Assembly (NCBI RefSeq): GCF_946885855.1
Contig: NZ_CAMPHH010000004.1
Span: forward strand, 1 to 33,753
From: an uncultured Actinotalea sp.
GTDB lineage: Bacteria > Actinomycetota > Actinomycetes > Actinomycetales > Cellulomonadaceae
DNA: 33,753 nt
Direction of reading: 5' to 3'
Part shown: positions 1 through 9,400 of the stretch, one piece after another
Layout: each line of letters begins with the position of its first letter
Position numbering within the stretch: the first letter of the stretch is position 1
The notes under the pieces: generated by a model
The model's database searches: none
What the model saw: the letters and a program-made list of their open reading frames with translations, nothing else
Told to the model about the DNA's origin: nothing
Translations under genes and position numbers: made by a program

Positions 1-2
1 AG

Positions 3-593
<591 letters not shown>

Positions 594-664
594 CCGCCGC
601 GCTGACCGGGGCCCACGCGCGGTCCCGTGCGCGGGGTGCGTCCGTGAGCGCGCGAGTGGGTCCT

Positions 665-695
665 GGACCGGCCGCCCCGACGGGGCGGCCGGTCC
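665..695. terminator. bidirectional terminator hairpin
   Basis: A perfect 14-bp stem (GGACCGGCCGCCCC pairing with GGGGCGGCCGGTCC) closes a 3-nt loop, midway between the convergent hydrolase fragment and the SnoaL-like fragment. There is no U-tract, as is usual in high-GC actinobacteria. Confidence 0.75.
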
Positions 696-700
696 GGATC

Positions 701-1018
701 TCAGCCGTTCTCGACGGCGGCGAAGACGCCGTCCGCCCCGCCGCGCAGGGCGTCGGCCGCGACCTGCGGGTTCCAGAAGTCCACGTAGCGGCTGATCTTC
801 CCGTCGACCGTCTCCACCACGGAGATGTAGGTCTGGTTGTACGGCCGACCCGTCGTCAGCGCCGTGCCGACGCTGGAGAACTCGGCGATGACCAGTGACG
901 GGTCGACGGTCTCGTGGAAGACGAGATCCGTGAACCGCACCTCGAAGTGCTTCGGGAAGTTCTGCATGTACTCGAACAGCTCCGCCTTGCCGGTGACCGT
1001 CGGCCCGCGTCCGTCCGG
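701..1018 (-). pseudogene. SnoaL/NTF2-like (ketosteroid-isomerase fold) protein, N-terminus lost
   Basis: The readable part, PDGRGPTVTGKAELFEYM followed by QNFPKHFEVRFTDLVF and ending near AADALRGG, matches the second half of SnoaL-like small polyketide-cyclase/isomerase-fold proteins, which are usually 130-140 residues. An ATG at 967 would give only 88 residues and skip the first conserved helices. Family resemblance continues upstream of that ATG to about 1018 and then stops, 70 bp short of the neighbouring gene. There is no room for a full N-terminal domain, so a deletion has probably removed it. No function can be assigned; such folds bind small hydrophobic ligands or have isomerase or cyclase activity. 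A short expressed protein cannot be excluded. Confidence 0.55.
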
Positions 1019-1085
1019 TGCTGCGCGACCGACGCCGACCCGGTGACCTGCGTCGGCGCCGCATCGTCGAGCGTGGCTCGGACCG

Positions 1086-1391
1086 TCAGCCCTCGGGCCG
1101 CGGGTGGCCCTCCCGGTAGAGGACGAGGTGCTCGTGGAAGAGCACGCCGTCGCGGATGTCCCCGGTCGCGGTGAAGCCCGTGTCGTCGACGTAGTCGAGG
1201 TGGGCGCCGGTGACGGTGTAGCTGCCGGTGTAGGCGCTGCGCCGCGTGCCGCGCGCCTCGTCGTAGCGGCCGTCGGCGCGCAGCTCCTGGCGGATGTGCC
1301 CGTCGGCGGTCACCCACATCCCGGTGACGTCGATCGGCTCGACCGTCCCCGCGGATCGGGGCTTCTGCGGTCGGCCCGGTGGCGTCGGCAT
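1086..1391 (-). CDS. Atu4866-domain protein, copy 1
   Basis: A 101-residue protein with the Atu4866 signature: DVTGMWVTADGHIRQELRAD, then GRYDEARGTRR, then YTVTG, DDTGFTATGDIRDGVLFHEH and VLYRE. I recognise it as the small beta-rich domain named after Agrobacterium Atu4866; no biochemical role is established for it. No signal peptide or membrane segment is seen. ATG at 1391 is supported by GGAG a few bases upstream (in GAGAAGGAGCGCATC). It is divergent from the XRE regulator at 1527 across 135 bp that contain a 21-bp inverted repeat, so it is the probable target of that regulator. An almost identical second copy lies at 12841-13146; the conserved cores differ at about five positions. Confidence 0.8.
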   Translation of the reverse strand: MPTPPGRPQKPRSAGTVEPIDVTGMWVTADGHIRQELRADGRYDEARGTRRSAYTGSYTVTGAHLDYVDDTGFTATGDIRDGVLFHEHLVLYREGHPRPEG

Positions 1392-1472
1392 GATGCGCTC
1401 CTTCTCTCCTCGTCGGTTCGTGCGGTCACCAGGCTCGGACGGGCGGTGGGGAAGGGGCCAGGGCAGCGGGTG

Positions 1473-1493
1473 CCTGGGTGCGGCACACCCAGG
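1473..1493. promoter_or_regulatory. candidate XRE operator, copy 1
   Basis: The inverted repeat CCTGGGTG-N5-CACCCAGG lies between the divergent Atu4866 and XRE genes. The site and its flank (…AGGTACG) recur at the same place in the second copy (13231-13251). It sits just upstream of and over the -35 region of the leaderless XRE promoter, whose -10 is TAGCCT at 1515-1520. That position suits autorepression and control of the divergent gene. The binding protein is inferred, not shown. Confidence 0.6.
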
Positions 1494-1526
1494 TACGTCT
1501 GCGGGGGCTCCGTCTAGCCTGCCGAG

Positions 1527-2369
1527 GTGAGCGGGAACAACGACCTGGGCGACTTCCTGCGGGCGCACCGCGGCCGGTTGCGGCCCGACGACGTCGGCCT
1601 CCCCTCGTACGGCGCCCGCCGCGTCGCGGGCCTGCGGCGCGAGGAGGTGGCCGTGCTGGCGGGGATGAACAGCGACTACTACGCCCGCCTGGAGCAGGGC
1701 CGTGAGCGCAGCCCGTCCCCGCAGATCCTCGAGGCGATCAGCGGGGCGCTGCTGCTCGACGACGACGCCCGTGCGCACCTGTTCCGGCTCGCGGGCGCCG
1801 TTCCGGAGAGGAGGCGCGCCGTGCCTCGGGGCTCGATCAGTCCTGAGCTGCGCCAGCTGCTGGACGGCTACCCGGACGCCGCCGCGTTCGTCCTCGACCC
1901 CGCCATGGACGTCCTGGCTGCCAACGCCCTGGCGACGGCGCTGTTCTCGCCCTTCGCGACGATGGACAACCTCGCCCGCATGACCTTCCTGGACCTCGCC
2001 GCCCGCAGCTTCTTCGTCGACTGGCCGCGGACGGCGGAGGCGGTGGTCGCCGAGCTGCGGCATGCCACGGGCCTCGACCCGCACGACCGGCGTCTCCACG
2101 ACGTCGTCGGCCGTCTGGTCGAGGAGAGCGAGGAGTTCGCCGCCTTGTGGTCCTCGCACGCGGTCCGGGGGAAGGCCCGTGAGGGCAAGGAGCTCCTCCA
2201 CCCGGACGTCGGACGCCTGCACCTGACCTTCCAGACCTTCGACGTCCGGGGGGCGACGGGTCAGCAGCTGGTGGTCTACCTCGCCGAGCCGGGGAGCCCG
2301 AGTGCGGAGGCCCTCGCCCTGCTCGGCAGTCTGCACGTCACCCGTCGCCAGGCCGGCTCCGCACGCTGA
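1527..2369 (+). CDS. XRE-family regulator with MmyB-like ligand-binding domain, copy 1
   Basis: A 280-residue DNA-binding regulator. Residues about 5-75 form the helix-turn-helix (LGDFLRAHRGRLRPDD, SYGARRVAGLRREEVAVLAG, then MNSDYYARLEQGRE), typical of actinobacterial XRE regulators. The rest (LDPAMDVLAANALATALF, FFVDWPRTAEAVVAELR, ELLHPDVGRLHLTFQTFDV) matches the MmyB-like PAS/fatty-acid-binding domain. The GTG start at 1527 follows TAGCCT (1515-1520) by 6 nt and has no Shine-Dalgarno sequence, so the mRNA is probably leaderless. It is divergent from the Atu4866 gene and followed by the amidohydrolase remnant. In this family the usual targets are divergent oxidoreductases or small enzymes; here the neighbour is the Atu4866 protein. 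The ligand is unknown. Confidence 0.9.
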   Translation: MSGNNDLGDFLRAHRGRLRPDDVGLPSYGARRVAGLRREEVAVLAGMNSDYYARLEQGRERSPSPQILEAISGALLLDDDARAHLFRLAGAVPERRRAVPRGSISPELRQLLDGYPDAAAFVLDPAMDVLAANALATALFSPFATMDNLARMTFLDLAARSFFVDWPRTAEAVVAELRHATGLDPHDRRLHDVVGRLVEESEEFAALWSSHAVRGKAREGKELLHPDVGRLHLTFQTFDVRGATGQQLVVYLAEPGSPSAEALALLGSLHVTRRQAGSAR

Positions 2370-2404
2370 CGCTCCGGCGTCGGCACGGCGGCGCCCATCG
2401 CCCC

Positions 2405-2530
2405 TCAGGCGGTGGGGAGGGCCGTCAGCACGTACTCGCGCGAGGCGCGGACCTCGTCGCGAAGGGCGTGCAGGTCGACGCCCAGGACGTGCCCGTCCCA
2501 CTTGCGCGGTTCGCCGTTGATGAGAACGGC
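2405..2530 (-). pseudogene. C-terminal remnant of amidohydrolase
   Basis: Read on the minus strand, 42 codons (AVLINGEPRKWDGHVLGVDL, then HALRDEVRASREYVLTALPTA and stop) match the last 45 or so residues of the intact amidohydrolase at 14097-15503 (AVLVNGEPRKWDGQVLGVDL, then AALRDEVHASREYLLSRAPRP). Just upstream, similarity fades within a few codons, and the methyltransferase stop follows at 2575. The remainder of the 468-residue enzyme is gone. The frame is intact over the remnant, but there is no start or catalytic domain. Confidence 0.8.
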
Positions 2531-2574
2531 GCAGGGGCGATGCCGTGTGCGGGCCGTGTGTCAGCCGACCGCGC

Positions 2575-3354
2575 TCAGGAGTCGGCGGTGATGAGGCGCA
2601 GGGCACCGTCATAGGTGGCCTGGTCGCGCAGGTGCCCGTGCGCCCGATCCCACGCCCCGCTGTCCAGGTCGTCTGCCAGACGCTCGAGGCCGCGCTGGAC
2701 GGCGGCTGGGTCGGTCAGGCCGAACCCCGACGTGGCGGCGCGGACCTGCGGCTCCAGGAAGGCCTCGGGGCGGGCCCAGAACGCCTCCCCGAACCCGTCG
2801 ACGCAGTCCGCAGGCAACGGCACGACATCCACGCGCACCCGGGAGCTGCCGCGAGCGAGGGCGCCCGTCACGCGCTCGATCGTCGGGAACCGCGTCTGGT
2901 CGAGAGCGATGACCTCGGGGAAGTAGTCGGCCAGCCAGAACTGCTGCAGTGCCGGTGCGTCGACGGTGAGGACGACGACAGGCCCACGGCTGACGCGCCG
3001 CATCTCGCGCAGACCCTGCTCGACGTCGCTCCACTGGTGGATGGTCACTGTGGCCATGGCCGCATCGAAGCTGTCGTCGTCGAAGGGGAGCCGTTCCGCT
3101 GTGGCGTCGACCGCCGGCGCCGCCGTGACGGGACGCTGAGCGCGCATCGCCGCCGACGGCTCGACCGCCAGCACGTACCGGTCGGAGGGCTCGTACGACC
3201 CAGCTCCCGCCCCGACGTTGAGCACAGTCCTGCTGGCGCCCAGGGCCGCGTGCACCCTGGCCTCGATCCGCGGGTCGGTCTGCCGCAGGACCGCGTAGTC
3301 CTGCCCGTACCGCTGGTAGTCGAAGTCTCCGGCCGGGCGGTCTCGAGTCGTCAC
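2575..3354 (-). CDS. class I SAM-dependent methyltransferase
   Basis: A 259-residue methyltransferase. Motif I is VLNVGAGAGSYEP near residue 45, followed by the acidic strand end AVEPSAAMRAQR, then VDATAERLPFDDDSFDAAMA (motifs II/III) and VVVLTVDAPALQQFW, the Methyltransf_11 pattern. The substrate cannot be read from sequence; such proteins methylate small molecules. The GTG at 3354 is chosen because the family start (DYQRYGQDYA) follows closely and a GGAG lies 3 nt upstream; the hexamer TGTACT 7 nt upstream also allows a leaderless transcript. The much longer upstream open frame on this strand is a shadow of the plus-strand gene. It lies directly beside the amidohydrolase remnant, which may mark the end of a deletion. 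Confidence 0.85.
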   Translation of the reverse strand: MTTRDRPAGDFDYQRYGQDYAVLRQTDPRIEARVHAALGASRTVLNVGAGAGSYEPSDRYVLAVEPSAAMRAQRPVTAAPAVDATAERLPFDDDSFDAAMATVTIHQWSDVEQGLREMRRVSRGPVVVLTVDAPALQQFWLADYFPEVIALDQTRFPTIERVTGALARGSSRVRVDVVPLPADCVDGFGEAFWARPEAFLEPQVRAATSGFGLTDPAAVQRGLERLADDLDSGAWDRAHGHLRDQATYDGALRLITADS

Positions 3355-3567
3355 GGGCTCCAGTACAGCATCAGCCGCGCACCTGACCCACGATCGGCGA
3401 GGATCGGTGGCTTCCTGGGTCCGGGCGACTGAGGTGCCGCTCGTGGACGGGTGCCGTGGACGGCGTCTCGGGCCGGTGGCCCGGCCCACCCACCGATGCC
3501 ACCACCGCCAGCGGCGCCACCCGTCGTGCGATGGCGCCGGCCAGCCCCGCGGTGGCAGTGTGCCGTC

Positions 3568-4926
3568 ATGACGAGCCTCGGCCCACCCGAGACGAGGTTC
3601 GCGCGCTCCGGGGCCGTCGACATCGCCTACCAGGTGGTCGGGGAGGGCGAGCGCGACGTCGTCGTCGGGATCGGGTGGGTCTCGCACATGGAGCTGCTGT
3701 GGGAGCTCCCGGAGACGGTGCACTTCCTGCGGCGGCTCCAGTCGTTCGGTCGGCTCGTCCTCTACGACGCCCGCGGCACCGGCCTGTCCGACCGGCCCGG
3801 CCGTCCGGCGACGCTGGAGGACCTGGTCGAGGACCTGGTCGCCGTCCTCGACGCCGTCGGGAGCACGCGCGCCGTCATCGTGGGCTGGGTCGACAAGGCG
3901 GCCGCCGCGCTCGCGCTCGCCGCTCGCCATCCTGACCGCGTCGAGGCGCTCGTGCTCGGGGAGGCCATGGCGACGACCGTGCCCCGCGAGGGCGACCCGG
4001 GCGGGCTGGACCGCACCGTGGTCGAGCGCCTCGCGGCCGCTGTCGAGCAGGGGGCGTGGGGGACAGGCGTCCTGCTCCCGGGGATCGCGCCGAGTGTCGC
4101 CGACGACCCTCGCATCGCCGCGTGGTGGCGTCGTTGGGAGCGCATGTCCGCGACGCCAAACATGGCCGCGAGCATGCTGAGAACCCTCCTCGACCTCGAC
4201 GTGCGGGCCCTGCTGCCGTCCGTCACCGCCCCCGCCCTCGTGCTGCATCGCGTGGACAACGCCCTGGTGAGCGGTGCCGCCGTGCGCCGGCTGGTGCGGG
4301 GCCTGCCCGACGGGCGCCTCGTCGAGCTGCCGGGGGCCGACCTGGCCGCCTTCTTCGGCGACACGGACGCGCTGCTCGACGAGGTCGAGGAGTTCCTCAC
4401 GGGCACGCGCACCGGCGCCGACGTGGACCGCGCCGTGCTGACCCTGCTCGTCACCGACCTCGTCGGGTCCACGTCGATCGTCGCCGAGGTGGGGGACCGC
4501 CGATGGACCGAGCTGCTCGACTTCCACCACAAGGAGGTCCGGGCGGCCCTCGCCCGTCACGGCGGGACGGAGGTCGACACGGCAGGTGACGGCTTCCTCG
4601 CCGTCTTCGACCTGCCGAGCCGCGCCCTCGCGTGCGCCCGCGAGGCGCGGGACCGGCTCGCCGCCGGCGGCCTGACGATCCGCACCGGCCTGCACACGGG
4701 CGAGGTCATCCGCTCCGTCGCGGGCGTCCGGGGTCTCGGGGTGCACGTAGCCGCGCGGGTGGCGGCGAGCGCCCGGCCGGGCGAGATCCGCGCGTCGGGC
4801 ACCGTCGCCGACCTGGTGGCCGGCGGCGGGACGGCGTTCGCCGAGGTCGGGGTCAGCGAGCTGGCGGGAGTCCCGGGCCGGTGGCGCCTCGTGCGGGTGG
4901 TGGACCCGCCGGACGGAAGTGCCTAG
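3568..4926 (+). CDS. alpha/beta-hydrolase-like domain fused to class III adenylyl/guanylyl cyclase
   Basis: A 452-residue fusion. Residues about 8-279 have the alpha/beta-hydrolase fold (VVVGIGWVSHMELLWE, YDARGTGLSDRPGRP, LPGADLAAFFGDTDALLDEV). Residues about 288-450 form a class III cyclase catalytic domain, with metal-binding Asp297 in VTDLVGST and Asp341 in DTAGDGFLAVF, then RGLGVHVAARVAASARPGEI. The architecture resembles Mycobacterium tuberculosis Rv1900c. All three hydrolase triad positions look substituted: the elbow is GWVDK (Val108 for Ser), the acid position is Asn231 and the His position is Leu259. The hydrolase part is therefore probably a ligand sensor. In the cyclase the usual substrate Lys is Asp337 and the catalytic Asn of V-N-x-A-A-R is His, both frequent in this actinobacterial subgroup, so cAMP synthesis is not assured. 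ATG 3568 follows CAGTGT by 6 nt (leaderless pattern). Confidence 0.85.
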   Translation: MTSLGPPETRFARSGAVDIAYQVVGEGERDVVVGIGWVSHMELLWELPETVHFLRRLQSFGRLVLYDARGTGLSDRPGRPATLEDLVEDLVAVLDAVGSTRAVIVGWVDKAAAALALAARHPDRVEALVLGEAMATTVPREGDPGGLDRTVVERLAAAVEQGAWGTGVLLPGIAPSVADDPRIAAWWRRWERMSATPNMAASMLRTLLDLDVRALLPSVTAPALVLHRVDNALVSGAAVRRLVRGLPDGRLVELPGADLAAFFGDTDALLDEVEEFLTGTRTGADVDRAVLTLLVTDLVGSTSIVAEVGDRRWTELLDFHHKEVRAALARHGGTEVDTAGDGFLAVFDLPSRALACAREARDRLAAGGLTIRTGLHTGEVIRSVAGVRGLGVHVAARVAASARPGEIRASGTVADLVAGGGTAFAEVGVSELAGVPGRWRLVRVVDPPDGSA

Positions 4927-4942
4927 GCCTGCATCCGACCAG

Positions 4943-6127
4943 CTAGTCGCCCGACCAGAGGGCGAGCACCTGCTCCGCCCAGAGGCGGTTGGTCACCCCG
5001 AACGCGGGGAAGTTGAACCCCATGAGCGTGTCCTCCGCGGAGCGCACGGACCCGGGCACGCCGAAGCAGCCGTCGGCGACGTAGGCCGTCCTGTTCTGTT
5101 CGCGCATCGCGTCCAGCTCCTGCGCCGTCGGGCCGAACCCGGCCGCCGTCATCTCCGCCGCCCAGTAGTCGACCTGGTCGTCGTACTGGCCGACGTGCTG
5201 GGACCACCACGACTCCGCGCGTTCCTGGGTGTCGGCGCAGGAGGGCCAGAAGGGGTTCCGGACGAAGCCGTCGTACCCGTCGCGGCGTCCGACGTACTCG
5301 TCGGCGAGGCCGAACATGGCGTGCCCCAGCTCGTGCGGCACGTCGAGCATCGCGCTGTGTACCCAGTCCTCGTTCACCGCGACCGTGGCGTTCGCGAACG
5401 GCTGGTCCCAGGCGCGCCGCGGGGCGTCGAGGCCGGTGAGCATGACGCCCTGGCCCGCGACGGACGAGGCCACCAGGCCCGCCTCATCGACCTCGGCGAG
5501 CACCACGACGACCTGGTCCGGGGCCCAGACCGGCGTACCGGTGCTCTCCAGCCAGTCGTAGGGGGCCGTCGGGGACTGCGCCGTGACCCAGACGTTGAAG
5601 ACGTCGCGGTGCCCGCGGAACGGCTCGATCCCGAACAGCCCCACCTCGGCCTCGAAGGCCGTCGACGCGTCGTCGTCGACACCCAGCGGCAGCCCGTCGG
5701 GCCCCCACAGCTGGGCCCGGCCGGACCAGTTGACGAAGACGGAGGCGACCCGGCGGAACAGCTCCGGGTCGTCCCAGCCCCACGGGGCGAAGACGAGGTT
5801 GATCCTGTCGGCACTGATCCGGTTGTGCCCGGGGACGAGGGGCTCGAGGCCCTCCGGTGCGGGTTCGAGCTCCGCCGGCGCCGGCGTGGCCTCGAGCGCG
5901 TCCGGGGTCGGTGACGGCGGCATCGGGACCGCGCTGGGTCCGGGTCGGTCGGTGCTCGTCGGTCCGGGCGCCGGCGCGGGTCGCTCCGATGAGCACCCGG
6001 CGAGTCCGGTGACGAGCGCGACCGTGGCCACGACAGCGAGGGCGGAGCGGACAGCGCGACGGGAGAGGTGCTCCCGACGACGGGTGACCGGGTCGGGCGG
6101 GCCCGCGGACCCGTCGTCGGGTGTCAT
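4943..6127 (-). CDS. lipoprotein M64-family metallopeptidase
   Basis: A 394-residue secreted lipoprotein. An Arg-rich n-region and hydrophobic stretch (AVVATVALVTGLAGC) end at lipobox Cys45, followed by a Pro/Ser/Thr-rich linker to about residue 98. The catalytic region follows (RINLVFAPWGWDDPELFRR, then NEDWVHSAMLDVPHELGHAM). The zinc motif HELGH (265-269) with GLADEY (273-278) is the HExGH…GLxDEY signature of the M64 (IgA peptidase M64) family. It probably hydrolyses proteins or glycoproteins at the cell surface; the substrate is unknown. ATG 6127 is the only start that supplies a complete signal sequence; no clear Shine-Dalgarno sequence precedes it. It is convergent with the cyclase gene, with 16 bp between stops. 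Confidence 0.85.
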   Translation of the reverse strand: MTPDDGSAGPPDPVTRRREHLSRRAVRSALAVVATVALVTGLAGCSSERPAPAPGPTSTDRPGPSAVPMPPSPTPDALEATPAPAELEPAPEGLEPLVPGHNRISADRINLVFAPWGWDDPELFRRVASVFVNWSGRAQLWGPDGLPLGVDDDASTAFEAEVGLFGIEPFRGHRDVFNVWVTAQSPTAPYDWLESTGTPVWAPDQVVVVLAEVDEAGLVASSVAGQGVMLTGLDAPRRAWDQPFANATVAVNEDWVHSAMLDVPHELGHAMFGLADEYVGRRDGYDGFVRNPFWPSCADTQERAESWWSQHVGQYDDQVDYWAAEMTAAGFGPTAQELDAMREQNRTAYVADGCFGVPGSVRSAEDTLMGFNFPAFGVTNRLWAEQVLALWSGD

Positions 6128-6318
6128 GTGAGGAGTGAAGCAGCCGAAGGTGAACCGCAGGTGGCCGCGGACGCCGGCGTGGCGGCGCGCCGGCCCCGGC
6201 CGGAACGCTCGTCGTCGTCGTGATGAACGGGCCGCCGGGCCCGCGTGAACTCCTCGTCGCGGCGGCGCAGAGGGCGGCGACGGGCCCTTGGCGGGTCGGG
6301 GGGAGCGAGTAGTGTCCG

Positions 6319-6388
6319 AGCCGGGGAAAAATGCCCTCGGCTGGTGCCACCGGGACGACGACGTCCCGCGGTCCAGGTCGGCGGCACC
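6319..6388 (+). promoter_or_regulatory. structured leader upstream of nuclease gene
   Basis: The 344-bp gap between the M64 gene and the nuclease (6128-6471) holds two adjoining strong predicted stems. Hairpin 1 is AGCCG-GGG (6319-6326), loop AAAAATG, CCC-T-CGGCT (6334-6342). Immediately after it, GGTGCC (6343-6348) pairs with GGCACC (6383-6388) around an inner GGGACG-ACGA-CGTCCC hairpin (6352-6367). The nuclease Shine-Dalgarno is 70 bp further on. It could be a cis-regulatory RNA or an upstream terminator; I do not recognise a known riboswitch class. Nothing else is evident in this gap. Confidence 0.4.
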
Positions 6389-6471
6389 TTCCTCTGCCAC
6401 GACCTCGGGACTGCCCGCGGCGAAGCGAGCTGCTGTCCCGGGCGTTTCCCGGCTCGATCTGGAGGAACTCT

Positions 6472-9400
6472 GTGACCGCTCGACCCACACCGTCCCGTCA
6501 CCCGGCGCGCGGCGCAGCGAGATCCGCTGTCGCCGTCGCTGCGCCGCTGGCCCTGGTCGCCAGCACGTTCGTCGCGATCCCGGCGGCGGCCGTCGCTCCC
6601 GACACCCCCGTGTTCATCAACGAGCTCCACTACGACAACGACGGCACCGACGCCGGCGAGTTCATCGAGGTCGCCGCCCCGGCCGGGACGGACCTGACCG
6701 GATGGTCCGTGGTCCTCTACAACGGCAGCAACGGCGCCACCTACAACACGCAGGCGCTCTCGGGAGCGATCGGTGACGACACCGGCTCCGGCTTCGGGTT
6801 CACGTCCATCACCTACCCTGCGAACGGCATCCAGAACGGTGCGCCCGACGCCGTCGCCCTCGTCGACGGCGGCGGTGCGGTGGTGCAGTTCCTCTCCTAC
6901 GAGGGCGCCTTCACCGCCACCAACGGCCCCGCCTCGGGCCAGACCAGCACGGACATCGGCGTGTCCGAGAGCGGCAGCGGCCCGGTCGGCGAGTCCCTCC
7001 AGCTCACGGGGACCGGCGACTCCTCGGGCGACTTCACCTGGGCGCCGCCGGCCGCAGAGACCCCCGGCGCCGCGAACATCGGCCAGGTCTTCGTCGCCTC
7101 GGGTGACCCGCTGCCGCCGTCGCTGGGCTGCGCGACCGGTCTCGAGGTCACGACCGGGGAGTCCGCCACCACGACGGTCACGGCGTCCGACGCCGACAGC
7201 GGCATCACGAGCCTCGCGATCACCTCGGCCCCGGTCGACGGCATCACGCTCGAGGACTCCACCGCGCCGACCGGGGTGGGGGAGGCCGCCACCGCGACGC
7301 TCACCCTTGCGAGCACCACCGCAGTGGGCGTCTACGAGGTGCAGGTCACCGCGACGTCCGACGACGGCGCGCAGGCGCTCTGCACCGTCACGGTCACGGT
7401 CTCCGCGCCGCTGTCGACCAGCCTGATCTCCGACGTGCAGGGCTCGGGGAGCGCCTCGACGCTCGTCGGTCAGGAGATCCGGGTCGAGGCGGTCGTCACC
7501 TCGTTGATCACCGGCCAGGACGCGCTCGCCGGCTTCTTCGTGCAGGAGGAGGACGCCGACGCGGACGGGAACCCGGCGACGTCGGAGGGCGTGTACGTCT
7601 TCTGCGGTTCCGCCTGCCCGGCCGACCTGGCTGCGGGTGACCTCGTGACCGTCGTCGGCACCGTCGCCGAGTTCAACGGCAGCACCCAGATCGCGGCCAC
7701 GGGCGGTTCGATCGAGGTCCTCGCCTCCGGCGTCCCGCTGCCGACGGCCGCCGTCGTCGAGCTGCCGGCCGCCACGTCCACGCGCGACGCGGCCACCTTC
7801 GAGAGCCTCGAGGGCATGGTCACGACCATCTCGACCACCCTCGTCGTGAGCGAGTACTTCAACCTCGCGCGGTTCGGCGAGATCGTGCTCACCGCGGACG
7901 AGCGCGGCTACCAGTTCACGCAGACGAACACCCCGAGCGTCGAGGGCTACGCGGCGTTCCAGGCCGAGCTGGCCAAGCAGCGGATCGTCCTGGACGACGA
8001 CAGCAACGACCAGAACGACGCCACGAGCGGCCCGCAGAGCAACGAGCCGTACTTCTTCCCGACGCCCGGCCTCAGCACGGAGAACTTCTTCCGCGGCGGT
8101 GACACCATCACCGGCCTCACCGGCGTCATGGAGTACTCGTTCGGTGCCTGGAAGCTGCGCCCCGTCCCGGGCGAGGACTACACGTTCGAGTCCGTGAACG
8201 CGCGTCCGGAGGCGCCCGCCGAGGTCGGCGGCAGCCTGCAGGTGGCGAGCTTCAACGTGCTCAACTACTTCGCCACGGTGGACGAGACCTCCTCGGACAA
8301 CACGGGCCCGTGCGGCCCGAGCGGGACGGACGACTGCCGCGGCGCCGACTCCGAGATCGAGCGCGAGCGCCAGCTCACGAAGATCGTCGCCGCGCTGGAG
8401 ACGATCGACGCCGACGTCTTCGGTCTCATCGAGATCCAGAACGACGCGGGCCTGGCCACCCAGCAGATCGTGGAGGCGCTCAACGCCGCGACGGCGCCGG
8501 GCACGTACTCCTACATCGAGACGGGCTTCATCGGGACCGACGCGATCAAGCAGGCCTTCCTCTACAAGCCCGGCACGGTCACCCCGGTGGGCGAGTACGC
8601 GCTGCTCACCGCCGCTGAGGACCCGCGCTTCGACACCGACCGCAACCGGCCGGCCCTCATCCAGACGTTCGACGAGAACGCCACGGGCGAGCGGTTCACC
8701 GTCGCGGTGAACCACTTCAAGTCCAAGGGCTCCGGCTGCGGCGCGGGCGACGACTCGCCCCTGGACGGGTCCGGCAACTGCGACCTGACCCGCACGCTCG
8801 CCGCGGCGGCGCTGACGGACTACCTGGCCACGGACCCGACCGGCAGCGGCGACCCCGACTTCCTCGTCATCGGTGACCTGAACTCCTACTCCATGGAGCG
8901 TCCGATCACCACGCTCGAGGCGGCCGGCTACGTCGACCTGCTCGAGCAGTACGAGGGTCTGGAGTCCTACGGGTACCTCTTCGACGGGCTGCTCGGTCAC
9001 CTCGACCACGCCCTGGCCACCGAGTCGCTCGCGGCCCAGGTGACCGGTGCCGGCGGCTGGAAGATCAACGCCGACGAGGTGCCGCTGTTCGACTACAACG
9101 ACACCGTGCGCGACACGGGCGAGGCGGTCTTCGAGCGGGAGTCCGACGCCCTCCCGCTGTACGAGCCGAACGCGTACCGGTCCTCCGACCACGACCCGGT
9201 GATCGTCGGCCTCGCGCTCTCGAGCAACGTGGCCCCCGTGGCCGACGCCGGCGGACCGTACGTCATCAAGCCGGGCGCCCGGCTGGTGCTCGACGCGTCG
9301 GGCTCCTCCGACGCCGACGGCGACACGCTCACCTACGCGTGGGACCTCGACGGGGACGGTGCGTTCGACGACGCCACCGGGCCGACGGCGACGTTCCGGG

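Larger units (their letters stand above)
1086..2530. repeat. segmental duplication, copy 1
   Basis: This segment is paralogous to 12841-14231, in the same orientation. It contains the Atu4866-domain gene, the shared intergenic operator, the XRE regulator and the last 42 codons of an amidohydrolase. Corresponding genes are offset by 11,755 to 11,759 bp and have identical lengths (306 bp and 843 bp). By my manual alignment the two regulators differ at about 44 of 280 residues. The copies are thus diverged paralogues and not a recent or assembly duplication. Confidence 0.85.

Noticed and set aside
3470..3487. GGGCCGG-TGGC-CCGGCCC hairpin in the intergenic region before the cyclase gene.
   Set aside because: It lies between divergent genes, where a terminator makes little sense, and short GC hairpins are expected by chance at this base composition.
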